Shown here: piece by piece, positions 21,234 through 33,000 of the stretch
How positions within the stretch are numbered: position 1 is the stretch's first letter
Layout: each line of letters starts with the position of its first letter
Assembly (NCBI RefSeq): GCF_029931775.1
Contig: NC_079332.1
Location: 19,661,803 to 19,725,802, forward strand
Direction: 5' to 3'
Source of the DNA: Euleptes europaea
Taxonomy: Eukaryota; Chordata; Lepidosauria; Squamata; Sphaerodactylidae
DNA length: 64,000 nt
The notes under the pieces: generated by a model
Databases searched by the model: none
Told to the model about the DNA's origin: nothing
What the model saw: the letters and a program-made list of their open reading frames with translations, nothing else
Program-made: the position numbers and the translations under genes

Positions 21234-24200
21234 TCACCAGGGGCTGCGGTATCTCATCCGGAGGAAGCGGTCCCGGATGTTCTGCTCTGAGTCCTGGGCG
21301 AGCTGGTTCAGCCAGATCACGTGGCTGCCGGCCATGTCCTCCTTCAGCTTCCGTTTGGACAGCACCACCAGCCCAGGACCACTGTCGGTCTGGGGTCCAG
21401 TCAGGAGCACGTAGCAGGCATGGCGGCTCCGCTCGAAGAGCACCACTGGAATCGAGAGAGGAGGAAGGGAGTGTCTACACTGCCTGGGCCGGGGTGGGGG
21501 GGAAGAGAAACAAGGGGGGCAGGCACACTTACCCTGGAAGGCCACAATCGCCTCAGTGCTGTTGTTCATCCACAGGAGGACGTTGGGGAAGGAGGGGTGG
21601 AACAGGTAGAGGTTCTGGGGGGGCCCTTCTGATCCCTGGAGCGAGAGAAGAGTGGCAGTCTTTGGCCTCCCAAGTGCGCTGCAGGCAGGGGTCCCAGGAG
21701 CCAGAGGTGGGATCAGAACCAACGCTTCCCTCAAACCTCTTATGCATACATACTTTTGGGTTTCATTTTACGTGGAGAATTTACCTATGCATTAGTCTAC
21801 ATCATTTCAGTCTCATAATTTATAAAGATGTTGAATTTTAATCCCTTTTCCCCTAACCATACATGGTCACTGCAATATACAATATGCAAAGATCATACAA
21901 TAAAATTAACAATATGATTTTATTGTATATTTGTATATTTTGTATAATATGATTTTATTGTAAACTTCATTGCATGATTTCCCTTTTAATGCCAATAAAG
22001 GATTTTGTATTTGTATTAGTCATTGCAATATTTTTTCTACTACATTTAATGTAGTATTTAACGTAATAGTCTTGTTAATAGTTTTTGATAGTTCAATTTA
22101 CAAATCTCTGAACCACCATGTAGTTGTGGCATAAAGTCTCCCAAAAGAAAAGGAGTATGGGAAGGCTGGGAGACCCCCCGACCCCCACCCCAAAACAATG
22201 GCTATTTGGTGCTATTTGGGACCAGAGAACAGGCTGACCCCCACCCCTGGAGGACCAGCGGAGCCCGACACTCACCGTCCCATTATGGCCTGGCTGGTAG
22301 TCGCCCCAGAAGAGGAAGAGGGACCTGTGATCAGCAGTGGGCAGCGTGCCTGGGGCAGGAGTCCCAGCTCCCAAGAGAAGATCCAGCTCCCACTGAATGC
22401 TTCCAGAACTGCCCTCCACAATCAGCACCTGTGAAGCAGAAGGGAAACCTTTGGCTAGGCCTTGTCGGCACGGCCCTGCCAGCCTGAGGAAGGGGGAGGC
22501 CTGTCCCACTCTGGGGTGGGGGAAGCCGGCAGCTTGAAGGTGCCTGTAATTTATGTCCTGAGCAGTAGACTGAGAGAAGTGGCAAGATTCCTCTGGCACA
22601 CTTTTTGGCCGGTTGGAGTCCCCCCCTCCCCCCCTGGGTGACCAGCGAAGAGTCAGGTGCTTGTGACACGGAGACCGGGCCCCTTGAGAACTGGAGGGCC
22701 GATATAGTCAGCTGCAGAGTGTGGGGTGTGGAGGAAACGACCGGATTAAGATCTTTCTTTCTGTTGCCAAGACGACCAGGATGGTGCTATTGAGCTGCAA
22801 GCATTAATTGCTCTTTGTTGCGTCTTGGGGCTTGGAGGGCGATTTGCCTGGCCTGTTTGCTACTGAAAAAATACAGGACAACTTGGTGGACTCTCTTAAC
22901 TTTTTGGCTGTCTCCAATCCGCTGTAGTGGGGGCTGGTTTCCCTCCGCACCCTTCTGACCAACTTTGGGCTCCCTCAGACAGCCTTGCACCCCCCGCCCG
23001 CTCCCCTCCAGGCTTGTGGGACATCAGTGCAGGGGCACAGAGGCACGGACACCCGAGATAACATCCTCCCTGAATGTGGAGATTCCCGGTGCCACTGGGG
23101 TGGGATTATATTTATGGAATTTTAAATTGGCTATACTATATTGTACATATAATTTTGTGTGTGTGTGTAAAGTGCCTTCAAGTCGCAGCCGGCTTATGGC
23201 GACCCCTTTTTGGGGTTTTCATGGCAAGAGACTAACAGAGGTGGTTTGCCAGTGCCTTCCTCTGCACAGCGACCCTGGTATTCCTCGGTGGTCTCCTATC
23301 CAAATACTAACCAGGACTGACCCTGCTTAGCTTCTGAGATCTGACGAGATCAGGCTAGCCTGGGCCATCCAGGTCAGGGCACATATAATTTTTCAGAATT
23401 ATAATTATAATGTTTTTATCTGATGTTAGCAGCCCTGAGCCGTTTCCTGGGGGAGGCGACATACAAACAAAATTTATTATTGTTCTTGTTGTTGTTATTA
23501 TTGGCACACTGTGCTATCACCTCTTTCGTTGCCTGGACCCAAGAGACTGGCCCAAACCCAGCAGCTGCTCAACAAACCTTCTTTCTGTAGAGTGTGACGC
23601 TGCTTTCAATGACAATATCAACCTCGTCAGGAGTGAAGGATCCAAGCACCGGCTTGCTGCAAGGGCACAGAAGAGGACACATTTTTTGGACAAGATATCT
23701 CATCAAAGTCTCCTGAGTAAACTTAGCAGTCATGGGCTAAGAGAATGGATTAAAAAAACTGTTAAATGACAGGAAGCAAAGAGGAGGAACAAATAGCAGC
23801 TCTCGCAATGAAGGGAAGTCAGCAGTGGAGTTCCACAAAGATCAGTTTTGGGGCCAGTGCCATTTAATTTTTTTGTAATGATCTGGAATGGAATGTGTGT
23901 GGGTGAGCAGTGTGGGGGCCAGATCTGCAGACGGTGCAAAATTATTCAGGATGGTGAAAACCTAGGCCAAGTGAAACACTCCAGGAGAAGCTCCACAAAT
24001 TGTGAGCGTGGGTGACAATGCGGCAAATGAAGTTCAGTGTTGGTAAGTGTATAGGATGTACACTGGGGGAAAAAATCCCAATTTCATAAGAACGTAAGAA
24101 AAGCCCTGCTGGATCAGACCCAGGCCCGTCAAGTCCAGCAGTCTGCTCAAACAGTGGCCAGCCAGGTGCCTCTAGGAAGCCCCCAAACAAGACGATTGCA

Positions 24201-27200
24201 GCAGAACCGTCCTGCCTGTGTTCCACAGCACTCAAGATAATAGGCATGCTATTATTGTTGAACTTGCTGAGTCCAAGAGGGAAAAAGATCTTGGGGTCAC
24301 AGTACACAGCTCAATGAAATCGTCAACCCTGTGTGCTGCAGTGGTGAAAAAGGCAACCTCTATGTTGGGGATCATTAGGAAAGGTACTGAAAATACGCCA
24401 ATATTATACTGCCCCGTACAGCTCTATGGTGCGGCCTCATTTGGAATACTGTGTGCAGTTCTCGTCATCGTGTCTCAAAAGGGACATTGCAGAGCTGGAA
24501 ATGGCGCGGGAGAGGGCAACCAGTATGATTTGGGGTTTGGAGCACCTTCCCTATGAGGAAAGGCTAAAGAGACTGGGACTTTTCAGTTTAGAAAAGAGAC
24601 GACTGAGGGGGACATGATAGAGGTTTATAAAATTATGCACGGGGAGGAGAAAGATAATTTCTCTCCCTCTCCCAAAATACTACAACTTGAGGAAATCCAG
24701 TGAAGCTGATGGATGGCAGATTCAGGATGGGCCAAAGGAAATACTTCTTTACACAGCAAGGGATTACATAAGAACACAGGAAAAGCCACGCTGGATCAGA
24801 TGACTGCAGCATTACCCTGCTTGTGTTCCACAGCACCTAATATAATAGGCATGCTCCTCTGATACTGGATGGAATTCGCTGCCAGAGGATTTGGTGATGG
24901 CCACAGACCTAGTCAGCTCTAAAAGGGCTATTAGTGGCTACTAGCCATGGTGACTAAAGGGAACCTCCATGTTTAGAGGCAGTCAACCTCCTGGCAATCC
25001 CAGTGCCAGGAGGTACCATCAGGGGAAGGCCTCAGCCGCTGTGCCCTGTTGTTGGCTCTCCAGAGGAATTGGTTGGCCACCGTATGAGATGGGACATTAG
25101 CAGCTTTGTCTCCATGGATTGCTTATGCTGTATACCTTCAAGCTCCTCAATAAAGATTTACCTGCTTCAACTCAACCTGTTCGAGCAAGTGACTTTTTGA
25201 GATTGCTGAGGGCAGCTCAAGATCACAGATGGACCCTCACTGGTCTGATCCAGCAGGGCTCTTCTGAGGTTCAAAACGGTGGGCCTTCCTGAGCCTCCTG
25301 CCCCCCATTGAGTTCAGCAAGGGGTGGATGCCAACACACTGCCATTTAGCCCTCTAAAGAAAGGACAGGTTGGCGCGTTTTCCTCTGCTCACAGGTGCCT
25401 CCTTCCTTTCAGGGCCAGCATTACCTCTGGATGGGGGGCATCACATCACTGGTCCACATGGAGCCCAGGCGTTGTCCATCTAGCAGCTCCAGGGTGGCTG
25501 ATCTCACAAGCAAAATGTCAGTACCTGACCTTCCCGGCACCTTCATCAAGTAGCGGATTTCTCCAGAGCTAGACGGGGAGAGAGACGCAACAGGCATCAG
25601 TCAGTGTCACGAGGCACACTCATGCTCCTTGCGACTCCCAATGAGTCCCCCTCCCCAACCCCCAGGAAGAGAGAAGGTGTTGCCCCAGACAGTCCCCTGA
25701 ATGGGACGAACTCACCCGGCACCAGCTTGCTACTCCTGCAAGCCGGGACGATGAGAACGCCAATGCGCCAGGCACCCGGGCTGCATGCAGCCCCGCAGAG
25801 CAGCTGAGCTATTCTCTGAGGCCAGGCTATGCAGGTGCCTCCGCTTCTGCCCAGGGAGAGCAACACAGAAGTGGAGTGCAAGCCAGCTAAAGCCCCGTGA
25901 CCGGCCTCCTCGCCGACGAACAGATGATGCCCCAAGGGTGGGTTGGCGAGGAAACACCGAGCCAGCCGACAGGCAACTGGACGAGCTCGGAAGAAAAGCC
26001 GGGCAACACAACCCCACGGAACCTTTCTAGCCTTGGCAGAGGCTAGGCTAGGGGAGGGCTGTGGGGAAAAGGGCGGGGGGCCGTAGGGCATATGAGGGCC
26101 AAAGGCAGAGGCAGAGGAGGAGAGGAGCTCCAGGGCGGTCTGAGGCAAGACCCTGCCCCGGGAGTTGTTGCAAGGGCACGCAAGTTGCTGGCCAAGAGAG
26201 ACAGCACTCCTGCCCTCAACTGAGGCCAAGGACCCCAGCCCTAGGGGAAAGTTAGGGCCCTAGGGACTGCCACTACCAGGGGGCATCCTGGAAGAATGTA
26301 ACAGTCAGCCTTCCAAAATGCACTTGGCTGGACAGAATGCCACGAGAGGGCCTGAATGCCGCCTCCGACAGTCGTTCTCTGCTCCTGTTCCCAGCTGAAC
26401 GCTGCCGTGCTCCTCCCAACTCCTCCCTCCCCATGACTGCTCTTCAAACCCTTCTCTTCCTTGCCTCTGCCAAAGGCCCTGCTTCATCCCGGGCTGGACA
26501 CGCTGCGTTTGCTTTGGGTGCTCCTCGTCTCCTCCTCCTGCCTTCAAGCTCTCAGGGCAGCAACCACAGAAGAAGGCCAAGGGGGAGAGGTGGGTACCTG
26601 AGCAAGGGCACGTAGTGGGTGGCCTCGTCGATGGCTGTCTGCCACTGGGGGTCCTCCTTCAGGCTGGCCCCTCCCTGGCCCTCAGACCCAGCTGCAACGG
26701 CGTAGAGCTGCTTCAACGAGTAGCCATACAGCGCGTTTGCTGAGCCAAGGAAAAGGTGGCCGAATGAGCCAAGCCGTTTCTCCCAAGAGGCCGAACACCA
26801 GCTGGGCAGCCTCTGTTAGCTACCCAGCCGGCAGGCTGGCGCCTCAGCTCAGCCCCCCCAACCCTCCCTGAGCCCCCCCTCACTCACCTGTGTAGAAAAG
26901 CACATAGTGGGCCCCTGTCTTGGTGACCTGCATGAGGTGCCCCCGCCTCCCCGGCAGACGCAGGCTTCCGCCGGATCCAATTGCCTCACCAGACATTCCG
27001 GAATAGAAGCCGCTCTGAATCTGCAGAGAATGTTACACGTAAACACCTGTTTCTATTTTTCATGCAGTTGCATGTTTTACTTGTTTTAAATGTCATACGT
27101 GTACTGTTTTAAATTCCTTTTAACATTAGAAACTCTTTAATGTTTTGTTTTAATGTTTGCTGCCTTGGGGGCTGCGAAGTGGCTGGAAAGGCAGTATAGA

Positions 27201-29884
27201 AATGCTTCGAATAAATGCAACCGCCAGTGGTTCTCGCCCGGGGCTGCTGCCCATCCTGCCCCCTCAAGGCCCCGCAGGAACTCAGCTGCAGTGCTGCAGA
27301 AGCTCTGGAAGGACTGGTCAGACTTTTGCTCCTTGGGCCTTTGGCCAGAGCGGGGCCACTTGCCAGTTCAGGGACCGGCCAGGGCCACGGGCAGGACCCA
27401 GCTTCCCACCAGGCTGGCCAAGGTCCCTGTAGCTCCAGCAAGCCTTACCTACCTCTCCTCCCACTGCAGCAAAGACCAGGAGGTCTGACACACCGTCCCC
27501 ATTGACATCTGGGACTATCAGTAAGGGACTGAGCACCGTAGAATTCATTCCCAGATTGGTCGTCACCCTCCACACTGTATTGCCTGTAGAGGCAACAGAG
27601 AAAGCAACTCTGGTTCAGAAAACACCTCCAAAGGAGAAAGCGTGCTTCCTTCCAAGGAAGGTGTGTGTGTGCTCAAATGCCCGTCCTTGGTGTTCATGCC
27701 ACGACTCCCAACTTAATTGTCTGCAAGCCCTGGGTCAGAAGGCATCATAGTGGTGTCGGTGCCCAGACGGTATGTTAATTCTACCCACAGCTCATGTTGG
27801 GGTGCTGTCAGGACCCGATGGCCAACTGCTGGGCTCGTGTCCATATCCGTGGCTCTGCGGCCTCTTGCTCCAGAGATCATTTTGTGCTTTCAGCTTTACT
27901 TATGGGAATGTGAAGGACTGCAGTGACAGAGTTGGGGCATCATGCTATCATCCCGCACGTGAAACGAGCCTTAACCCAGACAGTTACAGCCAGATTGTAT
28001 CTGGTGAGTTTATAGGGGCATTTGGCTGGCCCCAAAGAACCTGGGTCTGTTTTCCAATGAGGAGGAGCTGTCTTCAAGGAAGTGGAAGAGCCTTCACAGG
28101 TCTGGAGCCCTCGCACTGGCTAGAGAGGCTGGGGTCCTTCTGTTCCTCCCCATGCCCATTCTGGGAGTTTGGCCTGCGGACCAGTGTTTCTCAGCCACGT
28201 TCAGCCTGCACTGAGGATGGCTTGCTCAAACTGAAGATCGTGGACTTCAGCGAACTAGTTGCTTCAAAAAACTATTGCTGGAGATTAAATTGGCCAGTTT
28301 ACTGGGGAACATGCAATTACTTCAGTTAATCATGAGAAGCGAGCATTTCTTTTCTACAAGGAGGGCTCTCTTTCGAGAATCCCAAGGTGATTCCCCTTTA
28401 TAACAGACTGCAGCTGTAATTTGGCGCGAGGCCACTATGATCAGACTGCACTCTTTATTCTTATGCGGCCCTGCTTGCCCAGCTCTTTGAATAGCTGAGC
28501 ATTGTATCGGGAGCCTCTAACATTAGATGACAGATAACCAGACATCGGTGTCTCTTTGCCTTCCAACAGAGCAAGCCTACCTGTCTTCAAGTCAATGGCT
28601 GCTAGAGAGGCGGGCTTCCCGACCACAAGGCAGCCTGGGGAATCACCGTACTGAAAGGAGCAGTCCATGAACTGGAGGTCTTCGGCCACAGGCTCCTCCC
28701 AGAGCGTGCTGCCGTCGGTGCCTGAAACAGCTGCTACGAAGGCGCAGGGGGGTGGAAAGCCTGGAAAAAGAGGAGCACGGCAGCGGCAGCATCCTTAGCA
28801 CCAAAGACCTTCAGAAGCATCCCAAAGGCGTCTCCGGCTCTCCCCTTGGCCTCACGGTCTCCACTTCACACGCACGCTGCCCCTGGCCCCCTTACCTTCT
28901 CCAGAGCAGGACCTGTTGGTGCTGTTGTGAGTGCCACCAGAAGCCCGGAAGGCAAAGAGGACGTCCTGCACTCTGTCCTGGTCCACGTCTTGCACTTGCA
29001 GGGACTGGTAAGCTGCTGCAAGGAGAGAGAGAGCCGGACAGCACGTGACCGGGAGGGGTCTCAGAAACGGGCGTTTGTTGATCTGCTCTTTCCTGGGCTG
29101 GACAGTGAACCTCAATGCCGTCTGTATTTTTGAAAGGTCCCTCCTCGTCTATTTTGAGCAACAGGCCCGCCAGCACAGACCACGACAGCAATATATGCCA
29201 TGTGTCCAACTTATATGTGTTTTTGTGTGCCTCCCGCTATTAAGAAGGAGAGCTGGTTTTTGTATGCCGCCTTTCTCCACCACTGAAGGCAGAATCAAAC
29301 CAGCTTTCAATCCCCTTCCCTTCCCTTCCCTTCCCCACAACAGGCACCCATCTGGCTTCACCTGGGGGAGTGGGGAACTGAACCCGATCAGAGTGCACCG
29401 CTCTTAACCACGACACCCTGCTCCGACCGTGTGCTGGTTGGAGTGCTGGACCCGGGTTCAAATCCCCATCACGCCACGGAGGCCGGCCCGCGCACGCGCG
29501 CTCTGCGCCTAGCCTACCCCGCGGGGCCGTTGTTGTTGTGAGGATAGAGAGGGTGAGCCCTGCCCCCCCTCGCCCCCCCCCGCACCCACCGGCGCCGGCG
29601 AAGGCTCTGCTCCAGGCCCTCTGCGACACGGGCCTGACCGGGCAGGGGATGACGAAGGAGAAGGCGAAGACCGCCGCCAGGCACAGGAACAGCGACACGA
29701 AGAAGGCCGCCGTGCGCCACCGCGACAGCCGCCCGCCCTTCCCGCCGGGCCCCCGCCGGGCGCCCCCCTCCGACGCGGCCCCCGCCACGGCCCCCTCCTC
29801 CTCCTGCTGCTTCTTGAGCGGGCGGGTCTCGGCCTCCAGCGGCCCCTTCCCGCCCCGCTCCTCCTCCTCCTCCTCGGCCGCCAT
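21234..29884 (-). CDS. FAM234A: FAM234A (ITFG3), FG-GAP-type single-pass membrane protein
   Basis: Poorly understood type II membrane protein. Minus-strand exons in transcript order: 29884-29590, 29015-28896, 28760-28581, 27583-27453, 27020-26888, 26739-26598, 25568-25425, [one exon not found], 22428-22276, 21635-21533, 21445-21234. The N-terminus is acidic, then a transmembrane segment at about residues 58-80 ([20 protein letters not shown]) followed by [12 protein letters not shown], a family hallmark. FG-GAP-like Asp motifs follow: [16 protein letters not shown] and [15 protein letters not shown]. The C-terminus has [32 protein letters not shown] and [12 protein letters not shown], close to human ITFG3. 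Found exons give about 537 residues; human is 552. Phases require one more exon of 3k+1 nt (about 25 residues) between 25425 and 22428, where a LINE and a SINE sit. It shares a promoter with TRAP1 and converges on RGS11. Confidence 0.93.
21735..22100. repeat. AT-rich insert in a FAM234A intron, possible LINE 3' end
   Basis: Sharply AT-rich against a GC-rich background, with repeated TTGTATATTTTGTATAAT-like blocks and TGCCAATAAAGG near 21992, a motif common at LINE 3' ends. Too degraded to classify. Confidence 0.35.
23157..23380 (-). repeat. 5S-rRNA-derived SINE (SINE3 type) with target-site duplication
   Basis: On the minus strand the head reads as 5S rRNA: GATCTCGTCAGATCTCAGAA, GCTAAGCAGGGTCAGTCCTG, GTTAGTATTTGGATAGGAGA. 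The tail is TCTTGCCATGAAAACCCC, GGCTGCGACTTGAAGGCAC and ends in a short AC run. It is flanked by the 12-bp direct repeat ACATATAATTTT (23145-23156 and 23381-23392). About 224 bp and apparently full length. It lies in a FAM234A intron. Confidence 0.9.
23670..24760 (+). mobile_element. Degenerate CR1/L3-like LINE, reverse transcriptase to 3' end
   Basis: Plus-strand peptides typical of this clade are visible: [34 protein letters not shown], then [28 protein letters not shown] and [20 protein letters not shown]. Several frames are needed, so it is a dead copy. It includes a reversed fragment of a related 3' end at 24086-24252. It occupies the FAM234A interval where one exon is missing. Confidence 0.8.
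24086..24252 (-). repeat. L3-like LINE 3'-end fragment, opposite orientation, nested in the LINE
   Basis: Plus-strand text GCCCTGCTGGATCAGACC, CAAACAAGACGATTGC, TGTTCCACAGCAC and AATAGGCATGCT is the reverse of the 3' end seen at 40440-40655. A second, rearranged piece lies at 24766-24860. This indicates tail-to-tail insertion. Confidence 0.65.
29240..29440 (-). repeat. tRNA-derived SINE, reversed
   Basis: The reverse of the 5763 family: plus-strand AAGAAGGAGAGCTGGTTTTT start (the reversed tail) and CCGCTCTTAACCACGACACC (the reversed head). It sits in FAM234A intron 1, just before the GC-rich first exon. Confidence 0.7.
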
Positions 29885-30051
29885 GCTGCCGGCGGGCGTC
29901 CGCGGGGCGGCTCGCCAGAGGGAGGGGCCCTTTCCCGAGGCGCGCGCATGCGCACGCCGACCCCGCCGGGAGACGGGCGGCCGCCGGGTCGCGCCGGTGA
30001 CGTCAGAGCGCGCGCGCGCGCGAGAGAGAGAGGAGGGAGGAGGGAGCCAAG
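29885..30051. promoter_or_regulatory. Bidirectional CpG-island promoter, FAM234A / TRAP1
   Basis: 167 bp separate the FAM234A ATG (29884, minus) from the TRAP1 ATG (30052, plus). The gap is extremely CpG-rich. It holds a perfect NRF1-type palindrome GCGCATGCGC at 29944-29953 and a perfect CRE TGACGTCA at 29998-30005. A YY1-type AAGATGGCGGC overlaps the TRAP1 start (30049-30059). No TATA box. NRF1 and YY1 sites are common in promoters of mitochondrial protein genes, which fits TRAP1. Confidence 0.75.
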
Positions 30052-33000
30052 ATGGCGGCGCTGCTGGCGCGGAGGGACGGGCGCAGCGGCCTCCTCCTCC
30101 TGCTGCGCTGGGCGCGCGCCGGGCTCCAGGAGGCGGCCGGGCGGCCGGGCAGCAGCGGGCCCGCGCCCCCCCGCCCCTGCCGCCCTCGCGGAGGAGCCGT
30201 CGCGGGGAGGCCGCAGGCGCTGCGACCGGCCTGGGCCGCCGGGCCACGCCGCTTCAGCACGCGGGCCGCCCAGAGCGGCGAGGGCCAGCAGGAGGAGGAG
30301 GAGGGGGGGGCGCGGCGGCACACGCCGCTCGCCGCCCACACGGAGAGCGTCCGAGGTGAGGCGCGGGAGGGCGAGAGGGGGGGCGGGCAGACTCCTTCCC
30401 TCCCCCCCCCCCACCCCGGCGACGGTGCCTCTGACGGGCCGCGGCCGCCGCCTCTCTGGTCTCGCTGCAGGCGCCGCCGCCAGTTACGAGTTTCAGGCGG
30501 AGACCAAGAAGCTGCTGGACATCGTGGCCCGGTCCCTCTACTCGGAGAAGGAGGTAGGGCCGCCCGGGGCACCGCGCGGAGGGGTGGAGCGGGGCCCGCT
30601 CCGTGGGGGGTGGGGGTGGGGTGGGGCCCTCTCGCCGCCTGCGGCCCGGGAGGAGCTTGGCGCGGCCGCGAAGCCGGGGGGGGCGGGGATTCAGACTTTA
30701 TCCGGGGGGGGGGCGGCGGAGAGAGGCTTCTTCCTAGCAGCTCTCTCTTTTTGAGAGTAGCCTAGCCGGCTCCTCCTGTGTCCCTGGAGGCGGCCGGCTT
30801 CCCTTTCGTCGTTAGTTGGAGCTGATGGCGATCGACGCTCACTCTGTGACTGTGGGCTTTGCAGCCCTGTGATGGTCGTGCTCTAGCAGGAGTCTTAGGG
30901 GAGTCTGGGGAGGCATTGCCTGCCTCTGAGCCTCTGCAGAGTGCAACGGTGCAGAACTTCCAATCTTCCTCTCCTGATCTTCATATCATATAGTAGGGTG
31001 GGTGGATTATTCTGCCTGTGGGCCCTCGGGGAAGGGTGTCTGGAACATCCAGCCCCCCTCTAGCCAGTACAAATGCCACTTCAGGGGATCTATGGTGTGG
31101 CCAACTTTTTCCCTGGCAGAATGCCCATCAGGTAGATTGGGTGTCACCGTACTGCCTGGACCAGCAGGGCAGACTTAGGCATTGCCATGATTGATCTCCT
31201 TATGGGCTGCGTAGTGCAAATACAGGTACCTTCGTGCTCCTCTTCACTGGCTGCGCTGTGATCAGACTTGTAGGGTCACACTGGGTGCCATTGCGCTCGT
31301 CCTCACGGACTTCACACCTACATCAAAAGGGTGAAACCAACTACTGTCATGCTGGCAGGGGTGGGGGGGTGTTAGAGCACCAAGTAAATAGTTAATCTGC
31401 CCCTGCTCCTGGTATTCTTAAATGCTGCAGGATATCCCTGGCATGTTGTAGGCGCTCAACAAAGCCTGGCCTTTCTCTTCAAAGCTGATTCTGGGTGTAA
31501 TGCTGGTTGTCAAGGCATTTTGGGTGCCAGTAGAGCCCTGTGGTGCAGAGTGGTAATCTGCACTATTACAATCAAAGCTCTGCTCACAACCTGAGTTAGA
31601 TCCTGACGGAAGTTGGTTTCAGGTAGCCAGTTTAAGATTAACTCAGCCTTCCAACCTTCTGAGGTCGGTAAAATGAATACCCAGCTCGCTCCGGGTAAAG
31701 TGTAGACAACTGGGGAAGGGAATGGCAAACCACCCCATAAACATAGTCTGCCTAGTAAACATCATGATGTGACATCACCCCATGGGTCAGTAATTTACCT
31801 TTTAGAGGCTTCCTGCCTGCTCCACTTGGGGAAAGAAGGACTGGGTGGGGGCAGGAGGCCTGAGTTCTACTCTCATCGCTGAAATGAGCTGTTCTTAGCA
31901 GACTAAGTGAGAATAGCAAATGCGCAGAGAGGCCCACCAGGTCTTACTATGTGCTTGTCATCGTCCAACGTTCATTTCAGTGGGGATTGATCAGGCCTGT
32001 TCATGGCTTTGCTTTCCTTAAAGGCCCCTAAGCAGAAGACAAGCTACCACAATATGAGTATTACATAGATACATGATATATGATTGTTTACAATTGTGTA
32101 ATAACAAAAATATCACAGTAACAAATGTCTGCAAAACAACGGTTTGGTCTGTTGTGATTTGGGTGGATAAGAAGATCCAGCCCCTCTGTGGAACATGGCA
32201 ACCTTCGTCCGCCACATGGGGGCTGCCATGTGGGGGCTGATTTGCTGTGGCCCCATTTGCAAAACCTTCCTGCAGGTGTTTATTCGGGAGCTGATATCCA
32301 ATTGCAGTGATGCACTGGAAAAAATCCGCCACCAGCTGATTTCTGAAGGGAAAGTCCTGCCAGACCTAGAGATCCATCTCCAGACAGATCCCAAGAAGGG
32401 AACACTCATAATCCAGGTACTTCTGCTAGCGCAGGGGTCCTTGTTTTGGTGTAATTGTGGCCACCTTCCCCCATCTGGTTCTCTGTGCAGAAGATAACCC
32501 TCCCCGCCCCCCGCCCCCCCCAATCTAAGATTTTCTTTGACTGTGGGTTGTTTGCAGGATACAGGCATTGGGATGACCCGGGAAGAACTTATCTCTAATC
32601 TTGGTACCATCGCAAGGTCCGGCTCCAAGGTAAAAGGGGGAGGGGAGGGTTTCTTCCAGGAAGGAGTGTGGGGCTTGTGGGGGGTCAGTAGGACTTCTTT
32701 GTGCATCCCGTCCTGTCTCCTGCTGGCAGTCGGGCGGGCTGTGCCGTTGTCACCCTGTCTGCCAGAGTGCGGTTTGCTTTTCCCAGGCAACCCTGGTAGG
32801 GATGGGGAGAGCAGCTGAGACTGTGAGGGCCAGCAGGTGTCTTTACTTTCCCAGGCCTTCCTGGAGGTCCTTCAGAACAAGGAGGCGGCCAGCAGTAAGA
32901 TCATCGGTCAGTTTGGGGTGGGCTTCTACTCTGTCTTCATGGTGGCTGATGAGGTGGAAGTGTTCTCGCAGTCAGCACAGCTGGGTGCCCCAGGCTGCTA

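Noticed and set aside
23145-23392. Functional 5S rRNA gene
   Set aside because: Only the 5S head is present, diverged, fused to a SINE tail and flanked by a target-site duplication.
23410-23769. 119-residue plus-strand frame with a hydrophobic stretch ([17 protein letters not shown])
   Set aside because: The C-terminal half is LINE reverse transcriptase and the start is AT-rich repeat sequence; not a host membrane protein.
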